Assembly (NCBI RefSeq): GCF_014529535.1
Contig: NW_023503339.1
Location: 806,001 to 870,000, forward strand
Source: Bradysia coprophila
Taxonomy: Eukaryota > Arthropoda > Insecta > Diptera > Sciaridae
Reading direction: 5' to 3'
Length of the DNA stretch: 64,000 bases
Positions 12,501-25,288 of the stretch are shown piece after piece. Position 1 is the first letter of the stretch. Each line of letters starts with the position of its first letter. The position numbers were made by a program, and so were the translations under genes. The notes under the pieces are model-generated. The model had not been told where the DNA came from. It saw only the letters and a list, made by a program, of their open reading frames with translations, and did not search any database.

Positions 12501-15500
12501 ACCAACAGTGTCCTCCATCAATCAACAAGGCAAATAAGACGATTTGCAATAAAGAATTTGTTTGTTACATGGGTGAGTGTACCGGCTCAATATGTTTGGC
12601 ATACGGCTTAGAATCGTGCCAATGTATACCGGGGCCAAGCGATCCGAAAACGAAGGCTTGTGAACTGTGCTGTAAACTGCCGGGCGAAGACAGTCCATGC
12701 AAGAGTTCATTTGAATGGAACGAGGTTCCGTTTGATGTTCCCGATATGTTTGCGAAGCCGGGGACTCCGTGCAACGATTACAATGGATACTGTGATGTAT
12801 TCCAAAAGTGCAGGGAAGTGGATCCGTCTGGTCCGTTGGCCACACTACGCAAGCTGCTGTTGTCCGAAGAGAGTATAGCATCGTTTAAGAAATGGATGCA
12901 ATCGAATTGGTATACGGTGGCGTTGGTGGTGGTGGCAGTTATTGTTCTACTGGTAAGTTTCTTGTGGGGTGTGTGTAGGTGCCTAAACAAATATTTATTC
13001 GAAATATCCAATTTTCTTACGTTCCGTAAATTGAATATAAAATGGAAAAACATTTTTACTTTTGGGGTTACTCTTTCATCAAGAATATCCAGTGTTTAAT
13101 GTATCGTTTGGGTAACATACCCAATGAACCGGACCAGTTTTGTAAGTTTTCGTTTAAATATAAAATCCGAGAGAAACGTTAAATGCTTTCATAAATTTTT
13201 ATTTTTGTTTGTGTATCGCCTGCCTCTCCTTAACCTTTCTATTATGTAGCGCTCATTGGATACCCTCTATAATGTTGGAGTGTATTGTGTATTTTGATAG
13301 CATTGCAACGCAACAGATATTCACACTTCTGTTTTGCCAACGTATGTAATACGTTGTATCTATGTATATGACGGTATAGGGTGGATAAATTAGTACTTTT
13401 TTAGCCTTGCAGTCAGTCGAATCGAGTTTGCTACTTATTTTGTGCTGATTATTTTCATCAGATTTCTACAAATGACTAGTTCTGGATTTCTGGATTTCAT
13501 TTCTGTCGATTACATTTGACGTATCAGCAGTGTGTTTGTATGAATAGACCAGCTGATAAACTTAGCCACAAATTCGATTGAAATTTAACTGTTTTGTGAA
13601 ATGATTTGATAACAATCGTTACATCAATTGATGAGCTTGGAATCTGTTTAACTTTCTTCAACAAGACTGATTTCCGAACGTCTTTGGCTTACCCCTACAT
13701 TGATACATTTTGGCAGGATTGTATGGAGAGTAACGTAGTACATCTGCACTAATTAGGCTTGGATGTATTGTGGGTTCGGTCATAGAACCAACATCGTACT
13801 CGAAAAAACACAAATCAAAAAGATTTCCCAACAACTTTTGAACCACCCTAATGTCACCTTTACCTACTATCATCCGCCGAATTTTTTTTTGTATAGTTTT
13901 GCTAGATTGGACTCGGTGGGGGGCTATTAAGAGCGGATATTGTGCGAGAATAATAATATATTTTGTTTGAAAGCGTCCAATGTTCACACCTTTTTATTTA
14001 CGTCGGGGAGGTTATAACGTATGGCTATTGCTTTTCCCTTGACTTATTTATTCAGTTTCATTATTACGGGATTCTGCGGTAAAAATGTCGTATAAAATTT
14101 TTTTTTTCTTTTGTTTGAATTTCCACAAACGTTTCCGAAGAGATAAAACTGTGATTTAAGGCTAATTGGATGTCGAGCTCTTTTATAGTGTTTAAGGATA
14201 CATGTGTGTATGTGTGTGTGGCTATGTTGTGGGAACTTATTATATGGGACACATTATATTCGAATTCAGTTTAATGGGCAAATAATACATGACTCGCATA
14301 TTGTGCGAACTTTTATGATATGGAATTAGCCTTTAGGTATAGTTTTTCCTACTTTATTGATGTCGAATCAGATGAAATCTCTAGGCTATATGTTAACAGA
14401 TCTAAATCAATGGAAAAGAGTTTTTCATTCAATTAATTTAAGTGATAAAGTGGTATTTAGACTCATCTCTATGTAGCTTTGATATCAAATGCTCGTAAAA
14501 CTCTGCTAATATTCCTATATTCATCGTTCATAGTTCATCGCCCATCATGACTCAATTCGATAAAAAATTAATATTTTCATTCAATTGACCTATTACTTAA
14601 AAATCGACTCAAATAAAGCCAAAGGGCAGATTTGCTTAATGTGAAGAAAATGTAAATTGTGAAGCCCAACAAGCAGAGACTATTTTTGGGATAACATTTT
14701 CCCGTTTTTTCTTCCAAGTTTTTTCAAATTCTCAAAAAAAAGGAAATTGGGAAAATTACACTAGCGGAAAAGTGAAATGAAAAATATTTTCCGATTTACG
14801 CGTTGTTGTGGTTTGTAATTGTTTCTTCATCAATTTCGCTTGCCTGAGAAAAAGGCTGCAAATAAAAGTCTAAATCTCTCCTGAAGTTTTGCATTGCCTA
14901 ATTGGAAAGTAAGTGTCTGACAAATGCATAAGTTTCAGACATTTTCCAAATTTTCTCTATACATTTTGTCGTTTGGAGAAGGAGGGGTCTGAAGTTTCAC
15001 TAACGAACTTTTTGAATGGACCCTTACACTTATCGATGCTCGACTTCTAGAGCATGGTTCAGTTCATCAGTTCACTATCCAGTGTAACAAACCAGAAGGC
15101 ATTACAATCTGATATTAGCTTTGCAAATTTCTATCTCCATCCAAAGGTAGAACATGATTCCGAATCGATTTTTTAAGCAGTTTGGTGGATGTAAATGTTC
15201 GTTTTTTGTGGAATGCATCATCTTTCCGATCGAGAAACTATCACATATCGCTAATTTTTACCACGGTCTCATCTCCTGATTCATTAATCTTTTGTTTTCA
15301 GACCTTAAGCACAAAACTTTTGGGAAAAGGAACGAGCTTGAAGCAGAAATCTGTTACAATAATCCATAGTGCCACAACGGAAACGGTTCGTCTTCCAGAT
15401 GACAATAATGGGGTAAAATATTCTTGTTTAAAAACATAAACATTTCAACACTCAATGGCCCTTTTATCCATTCAGGTCATCGTTCACACAGCAATACGGA

Positions 15501-17170
15501 CAAAAGTTCCATTCAAGAAGAAAGTTCGAGGCGAGCGTTCCAATAAAATTAAAACAAAACCTGCGACTGCAACGAAATCGGAACCAAAACAAACAAATCA
15601 AATTCCAGCTACTAGCGCCGTAACTAGCAGCAAAGTGTTCAAACGCCAAACCAGCAACGTAACTGCCACCGGTGACAGTCCGAAAAAGGTGACAAAGAAA
15701 AAGAAGAGAGTATCAGCGCCGGTGGTTGACGAGGATCAAAACAAAGCACTGACCGAACCAGCGCCGATCAAAACAAAGAAATTGAAAAAGACAAAGTCCA
15801 AACACAAGGAGATCATTGACTACTCGAAACGTTCCGAAAATCACTCAAATACGTTTGGCAAGGTGCACAAGTGGTTGCTCGAATCGCCAATTGCTTCTCA
15901 ACCGCTGGCTGAAGTCGAGCACACATCCAAAGTGCGAAATATGATGAGCAAGTCGCAATCAACGCCCGAACGACTTGCTCCGCGTTCACCGAAAAAGGTC
16001 AAGTCACTGGGCAATTTAAATGACAAAGTGAAGCTGCAGGTAGTGTATAAGCCGCCATTTAAATTTAGTCTCAAACTTTCAAAAAATTCGGCTGTGAAAA
16101 CGAAAGTCATTGGAGCAGTAGGACGAAATAAGCGTAAGGTACGTGCGGATAAGCATCGAGATGTTACAACTGTTGGTGCTGCAGAAGCGCCGAAAAGCAG
16201 TAGACGAACGGCTCTGTTGATTCGAACTGCAATGGACGTGGATGAGAGCCACAATCCGTCAACCTCAACACCGAAGACCAAACAAAACGGCGAAGATGTG
16301 ACCGACTCAACGTACGAAACGTTAAATACGAACGGAAATGACGGTAACACTGTCGCTCCGGTTTACGAAAATGTGATGGTCGGGGCAACGGGTCGCAGTA
16401 GTGACGGTAATGTGGAACCGATAAATTCAGCCACATTTCGCATTAACAAAAGCGTGAGTGGATCGAATCTCAATAAGCCACAAGTAGTTAGCTCTAATAG
16501 CAATAGCTCTAAGCCAAATAAAAGATCGAATCAAATCGCAAACAGTAGCAAAGAGTTTAGGAGTAGTTCAACAAATTTGTTGGCATCAGCAGCCAGTTCA
16601 TCACAGAATCTAGTTCGGTCGAGTACAACGAATTTAGCAAAGAACAATAGAAGTAGTTTTGATATGAAACGAGGCGCTTATGATTTAAGTAGAAGTAGCA
16701 CAACAAATTTAAGCAAAGAACATCGTCACGGATCTCAGTTAAATCTATTGAAATATCGCGGCGGCTCCAGTAGTAATTTAACATTCGACGATATCCAACC
16801 GCAAAGTCGCAGCCGCAAAAACAGCACCAATTTAAAAGCGACCGATTCATCGTCAAAAACTAACATTCCGCGAATACCAAGCAATTCCAATCTGAAACTG
16901 CCATCGTTGCACCGGGGCAGCATAAACAATATACCGCGCGCCAGCTTAAATATCCATTCGAAAATTGCCGGCCCGCCGTATCAGGGACAATTTTCGGCCA
17001 AGCAAAATGGATCGCGTGCCGATCCGAGTGGTCGACCACACACTACAGACTGCAGCGAAGCGAAACGGTTCGAGTGGCCCGACGGTTTGGATAAACTTAC
17101 CAATACCGATGTTCCATCCGATATGGAAGTAATGGTTTCGGATGTGGAAAATTTAGTTAATCATACATAG
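6525..17170 (+). CDS. ADAM10/Kuzbanian-type transmembrane metalloprotease, 3' exons (5' end outside window)
   Basis: Membrane sheddase of the ADAM10 family; fly Kuzbanian cleaves Notch. Proposed exons are 6525-6653, 11382-11550, 12184-12455, 12509-12952, 15302-15412 (possible cassette) and 15476-17170, and all joins keep frame. The first exon ends in [10 protein letters not shown]; the next supplies the third zinc-ligand His, the Met-turn region ([12 protein letters not shown]) and the end of the protease. 12184-12455 encodes the disintegrin-like domain ([15 protein letters not shown]). 12509-12952 encodes the Cys-rich region and the transmembrane start ([15 protein letters not shown]). The last exon is a disordered cytoplasmic tail of 564 residues, Lys-rich first and then with repeated S-S-x-N-L motifs. 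Human ADAM10 has a short tail; long tails are known in fly relatives. I cannot decide between kuz and kul. An AATAAA signal lies at 17205-17210. Confidence 0.92.
8911..9390. repeat. Tandem repeat, about 152-bp period, three diverged copies
   Basis: The motif caagcgacaagacaaaaatt (first copy has one change) recurs at 8931, 9084 and 9235, and a degenerate start appears again at 9388, giving spacings of 153, 151 and 153 bp. Between these anchors each unit carries the same order of blocks: an aatatctctaagatca-like block, a block near aatttaattcctcg, then gtttttggaaatccg and actcgagttatcg. A short TATCC run (four units at 8912-8931) precedes the array. Copies differ by roughly one base in ten by eye. 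Confidence 0.85.
9451..9611. mobile_element. MITE with perfect TIRs and 7-bp target duplication, copy 1
   Basis: The element begins caacgcacttcaagcaaaag (then tg) and ends with the exact reverse complement, so the terminal inverted repeats match over 22 bp. The 7-bp sequence attccat occurs on both sides (9444-9450 and 9612-9618), as expected of a target-site duplication. It is 161 bp long and has no coding capacity. A second, shorter and more decayed copy is at 59824-59955. A perfect TIR and TSD suggest fairly recent movement. The superfamily is not certain from a 7-bp TSD. Confidence 0.9.
11727..11773. repeat. 24-bp tandem duplication in the ADAM10-type intron
   Basis: A unit beginning ctaaacggtcagttatcact occurs at 11727-11750 and again at 11751-11773, where only the last base differs. 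It is in the intron between the protease and disintegrin exons. No function is evident. Confidence 0.9.
12953..15301 (+). other. 2.3-kb intron within the transmembrane/juxtamembrane coding region of the ADAM10-type gene
   Basis: The donor is gtaagtttc at 12953 and the acceptor tttgttttcag ends at 15301. Reading through the donor stays open for about 48 residues and would complete a hydrophobic segment ([12 protein letters not shown]), so intron retention would yield a membrane-anchored form without the long tail. I see no other coding exon in it. Confidence 0.6.
15302..15412 (+). CDS. Possible cassette exon of the ADAM10-type gene (37 codons)
   Basis: This 111-nt segment has a good acceptor (tttgttttcag) and donor (gtaaaat) and is phase 0 on both sides, so it can be included or skipped without a frame change. 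Included, the membrane segment runs [17 protein letters not shown]. Skipped, it runs [15 protein letters not shown], which resembles the CSVHT juxtamembrane sequence I recall for human ADAM10. Alternative splicing is an inference; transcripts would decide. Confidence 0.6.
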
Positions 17171-19960
17171 CAATAGGAGGAGACGTGTGCGCAGTCTGTT
17201 CGTAAATAAAATGTTGTTAGGTTTTCTTTTTAAGAATTTCTTCGCTTCTTAGTGTAGCTACGGTCGTTTAAAAATTTCGATTTGCCTAGCAATTTTATCC
17301 CAATGGATTGATGGAAGTATTCGCGTTGCACAATGACGTCCGACTGTTGCGCACTGTTTATGTAGGTTTACGCGCTATCGTGATATATTTTGCGTGTTAA
17401 ATGAAGTGTTGATGGTCGTTAAACGGTTGCCAATGGGTAAACATTGAACTCTATTTCCTCTCTATACATCGTGAGATGGATTGTGGGTCAAGAAAATTTT
17501 TCTGTTGTCCAAGTGTAACCTCGCTACGCTCTGGCCAAAAATGTCACACCTAAAATGAAATTTCCAAATTTTTTCTTCCCTCAGTGAACAAATAACTATT
17601 GACGACTCGTAGACTATTTTAGTAAACCCAAAATAATATTCCGCTAGACTAAACAAGACGAGACAAGACATGCCAGACAATGACAAAAAAGGTGGGTTCG
17701 TAGAGAAACAATTTGTTGAAATCTTAGATGGAAGACAAAACAAAAAACGGATTTTTTTTTCTTCAGAGAATTGTAAATTATCTCAGATGGCCCTTCAGAC
17801 GAACCATGTTGATAAATTCTATTGTCTGTCAGTCATTGACATCAATTTGCTAATTAATTATTTCCATTTTGATGGAATGGGATAACGGATAATTGTTCTA
17901 TATATTATCCAAATCCATTAAATCATTAACTTGGAATAATCAATTGATTTTACAGACAAAAGCCGGAGATGCAAATTTATTGGATTAATTCGAATTTAAC
18001 ACACACAAAAAAAGTGGAATTGATATAATGGAAATTATAGTGAATCAAGAGTGTAAAATATAAATTTCTGTTTTGTCTGAAAAAAATAAATAAAATAATT
18101 AAATGTAACGATTACGAACAAAACAAATCGATGAATGTCTGTCCAACAATAACATCAACAAAATTACAAAATTATTAATACATTCAGATGGAAACTTTCA
18201 TTTAATTTATGGTCCAAATCGTTGATGGCATTTTTTATGTGGCCAAATTGAATTCATGATTTTGTTCTTAATTTATAGTACTTGGGGAGAAACAATTCAA
18301 AAGTCGAAGACTATTCTGCATAGCAGATTACGTCCTTGTTTGGAATTTTTTATTTTGCTACGTGTGGGGCAATACAGTTCTTAGCAATTACGACAGGTGT
18401 TTGACTCACTAAGCTGAATTTTATCGCTCATATCAATAAGTAATGACTTATTTTCTGAAAGTACAGTGAACAGAGTGGTTTTGCTCGCAGCACCTCATGT
18501 AAATGAATTGATGATATTTGCCGCAATTTCCACTTCAATGTGGCTTCGGTAGTGAAGTGTGGACATAGTCATAAAGAAAATATACAAATGTCCAACTCGC
18601 TCAACTGTCGTAAGAATAAAAATTATCAAACAAGGTTGTAATCACGGCAAAGTCAAATAAACCAGGCAGAAGCGATTCATTTTTTAAACGTCAAATAAGG
18701 CACCTAATACACTTCATGAAATTGAACACTGACAACAATTGAATTAATTTCATTCTTAAAATATAAGACTAAGAGATAAGTCAGGTCCCTAGTCAAATCA
18801 AGCGCTCCTGCCTGGAGTTTTTCAGTACAAATCCTGATTAATTCAACCAGCCTTAGGACTTGGTACTAGTACGAAATTATTCTTATTGCAAGGATAGCTA
18901 CTATATTCCAAGAAAGTTCGATTTTTATACTCAGTGCACCAACTTTTTTATGTGACTTTTGCAACTTTTTAGTGTACGCGTTGCAAAGTTAAGTCATGCA
19001 AATTTACGCCAAAAGTCCACTTAAAATTCAAAAAGGAAAAAGTGACGACCTACGTCAGGGAGCGTTAATCACCTCATTCTCATTTGTACGGCTGTATGCT
19101 TAAAATTCAAATTCATTGGCACACTTACGACTTTAATACCAATTAGAAAACCTTGAACATTTGTGCGAGTGCGAATACGTAAAGAGCCCATTTGTGACTT
19201 ACCTTATATATACTGAGTCGAAGCCAGTGATCCCTTCCCAGTACAAAATATTTGAATTCAAGATAGAAGGTAAATTAAATTTTATCTTTGAAAAAACCTA
19301 AATTTGACTACAACTTAATTGCATTCATTATTCACCGAGGTATTTTCGCCAGTATTGCTTGGCTTGGGACAAATCTAGGACGAACAGAATGATTTAAAAA
19401 TTTTCGAATGCAACCCCGACTGTTTAACACATCATTCTTGACCGTATCATAAACAGTAACATCCCGAGTATAATAGAAATAAAATTTAAGTTTACCACAC
19501 TCACACGTAATCCATTCCTGATAATAATAAATATGTTATACGATAAAATATTAACAACAACAACACGAGACCCATTAAATCATATCATAAAAAAGAAATA
19601 ATACAAAAACTGGAAGAAAATGAAACAAAACAATTAAAACGAACAAGAACATGAAATGAAATCTTTATTTTTCGATAAAATATTCCCAACTGTAATTTTC
19701 CATTTTTGAACAACAACAATAAATTGTGAAATTATCAAGCGATTTTAGATTTAAATTTTGTTTCGTGGGTGGTAATCGATTCAATTTTATTTTAACATTT
19801 AATTAACACTCACAAATTCGTTTAAAACTACGCAAAATCTCTTGAGCATAAGATCCAAGATGTTTCAATGTACTATAAAAAAAACGACACAACTTTATAT
19901 GGGTGGGTGGAAAAAACCATTTTCACGGATCATTTCGAAATATCAAAATATTCTTCGCTA

Positions 19961-20084
19961 CAGTGAACGACATCTCAAATGTCTCACTGTCATTTTTTTC
20001 AGAGAATGTCATTGTGAATTTGCAATGACACAATAAAATTCTCAGAAAAATTTGACAGTGAGACATTTGAGATGTCGTTCACTG
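19961..20084. mobile_element. Tc1/mariner-style MITE, 32-bp perfect TIRs, TA flanks
   Basis: The element starts cagtgaacgacatctcaaat and continues as a perfect inverted repeat for 32 bp at each end, then imperfectly (tttttcagagaa against ttctcagaaaaa). It is flanked by TA on both sides (19959-19960 and 20085-20086). The CAGT start and TA target duplication are typical of the Tc1/mariner superfamily. It is 124 bp long with no coding capacity and could fold into one hairpin. Confidence 0.88.
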
Positions 20085-23000
20085 TAATGAACAAATAGTT
20101 ATTTACATGACTAGAGATAAAAAGATAAATAGTAGAGTTTTCGTGTGAACTTTGTTGATCCGAGGCGAAGCCAAGGTCAATAAATAGACTTTTTATCTCT
20201 TGTTATGTAAGTAACTATTGATTTTGTTGAAAAAAATGATCATCGAGAAGTGCTACATAGAGTGTCTTTTTTGAAAACAGTCAAGGTTATAAGTCATTAA
20301 TTTTCAAGAAAATAAACTTCCCGGCAATAGATGATCGAACACCAAAAGAACAATGAAAGTTTGCCCAAATGATCTATGGAAGATTCTGCACAAACCGTAG
20401 GAGCAGAGATTTTGATGCAAAAATTAAATGTTATTTCAGCCCGCCCTAAGTGAAGTTAAACTATGCGATTTAAAGGATTTTGCAGTCAATTTGTGGCCAC
20501 CACCTAAATAAACATGTAAATAAAATTAAGAAATAACAAAGAAAAATAAAATGAAAACGTAGATAAATAATTAATAAATTGCAAGAAATAATAATGAAGC
20601 TTTGACTGTGAACACTGTACAAGATACCTAAATCTGTTCCTGAGTTACTAAAAGAAGAAACACTCAAAAAAAGAGAAAATAAGAAAGTATACTCTCGATC
20701 GTTAAAATATTCCGTTCTTTTCTTATTAAGTTTTGTCGATTCAATTATGTTTTTGAAGTGGAAATAAAATTCTGTTTAAAAATCCGAATGAAATTAAATT
20801 TCTGTTGCTGAATTTCTATTGAAATTCATATGAAAAGTGCACAGAGTGGAAAAAGACACTCAAACTTCCAAGCTTTTAAACAGATTCTTTTAATTCGTCA
20901 CTCATCTCATTTATATTGCTCTTGTTACAACATTGATACATACTTGAAGGCATCAGTCAGTCAAAAAGAAAGAAGTAAATCCGGCTAAACCTAATGACAG
21001 AATAATAATACAAGAGAATTTACTTGGGAAATCACAGCGTGTAATAGTTATTTTCCTAACTCATGCTTAAAGGCATTTTATAGTGTGAATAAAAATGAGA
21101 GGTTTACGTTCTTCCAATACGCGATGAAGTATCGATATTTCAATACTACTTATATTAGGAAAAATCGCAAACTGTATAATCACTTACTTAACACTGACTG
21201 GCCAGTGTCTTGTTTATTTGTCAACCAGTACGTGTTGACTTCTGTTAAAGTGAACAATTGGTTGACTGATCCCTGTCATTAGCAATGTTTAGCAATTGTA
21301 TGGTCTATATGCATTTAGAAATACAAAAACTATTTTTTTACAGAAATTTGTCCCAATTCTAAAAGAAAAAATTAAATTAACTTCCACTAAAACAAAATGC
21401 ATTTATTGAACACGAAAGAAAACAAAAATTATAAATTTAAATATTGAAAAAAAAAAACGAATTTAATTGGATAAATTTCTTAAGTTGTTGCTGCTGTTAT
21501 TTGTTAAACAATAAACTGATTGCAGTTTTAAGATGGATACTGTTCATTCTTCGTTGTCTAGCCGAAGGCGATCGACTATTTGCAAATTGAAAAAAGGTTT
21601 CCTTTCCAAATTCATGGGTACATAACTAACGTACAAAATGTATACATAAAATACCACGAACTGCATTCAAAATGCGCCACCTAAAGAAATTTATTCAATG
21701 GAAAATATCTCCGTATTTTATGTGTTTGATTATTATTAAAAAATAAGAAGAACGTAAGCCGATGTATCTAAAAGTCTTAATCGAACGAATTAAAAAAAAA
21801 TGATGAAATAAATAAGAATAAGAAAAGTGGATATTAATTGTAATACCTGCCGAGCCAAAACCAATATAAAATGAAAACTAAAATTTATTTTAGTATGTTA
21901 TTATAAAAAAAAAACGAAAATCACATTCGCCTTGCTGCTATTTATTCATTTTTTTCCCGTCAACTTTATTCGGTAAAATAATTAATTTGTTTCGATCATT
22001 CTATACGTCAAATTCGATCAATTGGTTCACACAACATTTTGTGAGTATTAAGGGGAACATTGTTCTGACAATTGCCTTTTGAATTTGATCAGTTTATCTG
22101 TTGAATCTGAACTCAGTTTATTGTGGTTTAGAAATTCGGCCGATTAAAATCCCAATCCTAATGTGTCTTCTGATCTTGTGAACCCGAAATTCTGGCAACT
22201 GCACAATCATTTTTTTTAATGTACCAAGATCTGTAAATTGATGTCCCTTAAGACGAAGGGATCCGAGCCTTCGATTACAAGGCGATTCTAATACCTACTT
22301 TAGAATATCCATTTACAGGTTTTGCCACTTGCATTGTATATGCGAATGTATGTTCTACAAGTTGCAGAATTTGACTGACGAACTATAAAGGTCACTTTAC
22401 AGATACCGTGCAAAACATAGCCTGTTTTCGGAATAAAATTCCAAAAAAAAATTTAAATCGAGAAAACTATTTTTAAGATTTTGTGAATTTAAATAATAAA
22501 ATTCCAAAACATCTTACAAAATAATTAAAAATTCCGTGAAATTCTAGAAATTTTTCAAAATTCCAAACAAAATCCTAATTTAGGAAATGTGTAGAATTTT
22601 AGGAATTTCCAAAAATTAATTCCTAAAATTCTTCAACTACACTAAAATAAGGCCAACTAAACTAAATTCATAAATTGAGTAATAAGCAATTCATTTCTTA
22701 TATCGTCAATTTCGCCCTTCGCCTTTGATCTATGAAGATTTGCTTCAAATGATTTGATTAAAAGTTATGCAAAATGTTTCATGTTCATTCGATATATAAA
22801 ACGTTTTGTGCAACCAGAATTGGATCTAGAAAATAATTTCAGCTCAGAAACATGTTCTCTATCATATCAAGAGAATTTTTAACGAAAGAGAATAATTGAC
22901 TGGTTGTATCAATTGAATCGATACACGCGTATACGATGATTGAATATAATAAATGGCGCTACTGTATATTTCTGGATCTTAAAGAAAATGGATAAACCAA

Positions 23001-23876
23001 CAAAAACAACTTAAAGTTATCAATTTAAAAATTAATAAATGTCAGATTATAATTATTGTAAATTAAAACATTAAAAAAAGCAAAATAAAACATAAAGAAA
23101 TGAATAAAAAACCACAAAAAATATTTAAAATAAATGATAAAAATAACTTATACTTTTGTATTAACTAATAAATGGAAAATTAAAATATTTTCGTCGTTTT
23201 TTTTTAATTATTTTATTCTGCATAAATCCTTAACCGGCAAAGGAGAACATGTGAACAATAAGCAAAAAGAAACGTTTACACTCAGACTCGCTAGTAGCAC
23301 CTAACAAAACTGCTTGGGTACTACATCAGATCAGGTCAGGTTGGCCTAATGAGGAAATTGACTTTCACCTGACCTGACCCAGAATTTTCAAGTTTTTTCA
23401 TCGCACCTGTTAGCTCCGTCTAGGGAATGCATTTACCGTCGATTTTGAAAAACCGGGAAACGGGAAAAACATAAAACATGAATAGTACATTATGTACTCG
23501 TTTAGACACTTGTTTTTTGATGAGTTGGGATTTTGTAACTCGCACCAATGACAAATGCTTTTATTCTACAAGTCGAGATATCAATGTCTAAACAACTAAG
23601 TGGCTTATTGTGCTCGCGATGCGCTGCAGAAACGAGTTTACCGTTTCTTTATTTGCGACTTTTCAGGATGAAAAAGAATTCCATATCTACACAGTTCAAC
23701 AATAGATTTCTTAGAAGCTGTAGTTACACGATCTTCTCCACTTCGAATTCTGTAAATTTTCTAAGGAACAGCGATTTCGGAGCTGTAGACTTAAGGATAA
23801 GAACAAACTATCAATTTTGCGTTGCTCAGATCGAAAATAATGCTGCATTTTCTTTTGTTTATCCTGTGGTGAAAAT

Positions 23877-24088
23877 TCGATTACAATAGAAATTACAGCA
23901 TAATTGTCCACCTCAGCAACGCAAAATTGAGCCTAAAGTTGAAAACGCACTAGCAACTGAAATTGCTGATGTGGACAATTTATGCTGCGATTTCCATCGT
24001 TTAGCCTATGGTGAAAAACGGAATACAATAGAAATAGCAGAATAAATTGTCCATCTCAGCAACTTCAGTTGCCAGTGTCTTTTCAGTT
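23877..24088. repeat. Complex inverted and direct repeat block
   Basis: A core around attgtccacctcagcaac occurs near 23903, inverted near 23965 (gctgatgtggacaattta), and again in direct orientation near 24043 (attgtccatctcagcaac). Each is next to an acaatagaaat- or gatttccat-type block. The layout suggests a decayed foldback element or nested copies of one. No coding potential is seen. Confidence 0.6.
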
Positions 24089-24174
24089 TTCAGCTTATGG
24101 CTGACCTTGAGTTGCTTATCATAATAAATAAAATTTACGATGAAAATGTTCACAAAGAATTCAAATCAGATGTA

Positions 24175-25288
24175 GGGTACCGACACCAGTATTCGGCCGA
24201 ATAAGAATTGTTGTTGGCTTTACTGATTTTATTACAAATATCTTTAAAACAAATATCTGTCTCTTGAATTTTAATTGGATTTAGCATTTAATTAAGTTTT
24301 TTTAATGATAATTACGGATATTTAATAAATTATTTAATATTTTTAATTAAATCTCAAAGTCGAAAAACACAAATTCTCTAGTTATCGGCCACAATTTTCA
24401 GTGTTCGGCTATTCGGATCTAGTTATCGGCCACATCTGTCAAGCGTCTAATGTTATTAATTTTCATTGATAAAATAATTATTTTCACAGTTAAAACACTT
24501 TCTTGTGACTAATTACCTAATATTAATGATGAAAATCACCAAATAGCATTGATTTAACTAGTTTATCGAAACGTTTTTGCAATGAAATGATGAGCCGTTT
24601 TTTCATACACGAACACACACAATACATAATGAAACATAAGGAAACACGTTGGATGTATCGTGAATTTGTTTACAATTTTTACATCACCTTGGATGGCTAA
24701 TAATTCAGCGAATTTTACTTTTTTCGAGTATCCGTTGATGTTTAGTGATATTTGAGGTTCAAAACTAATTAAATATCGAGTAAAAACCGCAAAAACAATG
24801 AATCCAAAGTGAATTAAATGTGAAATAAAATGTGGCCGATAACTAGTTTTTGTAGAGAAAACATGTACCCTATTTTCGGCCACAAACAAATTACGTGGAT
24901 TTAACGGATTTATTGGTGAAAAATGATCAAAATCTATCATTAATCAATGAAATAATCCTTAATTAATTGATTTAAACACATAGCCGCACAGAAAAACTAA
25001 ATTTTATGCGAAAAATACTTCCTCAAGTAGTGCACTACAATTCTTTGATTGCTTAATAAAAGCGTTTACTTTTGTTCTGTTTGGTGGCATGAATACTTTG
25101 CAACAGCAATTAAGAAACTTTAAAATAATTATTGGGACCGATAACTATACACAAATAATCTTAATGCGATACATTTGCTGGAGAAAATAATTTTAATTAA
25201 TTTATTAATTGATTTAATTGTTTTATTAATTCGTAAAGTCTGAAGTGGCCGATAGCTGGGTGGTGGCCGAATACTGGTGCCCGTACCC
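24175..25288. mobile_element. 1.1-kb AT-rich TIR element flanked by TA
   Basis: The ends are gggtaccgacaccagtattc (plus ggcc) on the left and the near-reverse complement on the right (22 of 24 positions match), with TA at both flanks (24173-24174 and 25289-25290). Internally the motif tagttatcggccac recurs in direct and inverted orientation (about 24378, 24420 and 24832) as subterminal repeats. The interior is AT-rich and the longest open frame (24563-24940, minus, 125 codons) is not recognisable, so the element is probably non-autonomous. Confidence 0.75.

Noticed and set aside
15898-16350. 150-codon minus-strand open frame within the ADAM10 tail exon
   Set aside because: Antisense shadow of a compositionally biased (Ser/Lys-rich) exon; no family features.
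24563-24940. 125-codon minus-strand open frame inside the TA-flanked element
   Set aside because: No recognisable transposase motif; the region is very AT-rich and no splice partner is visible. I considered a degenerate HTH but could not support it.
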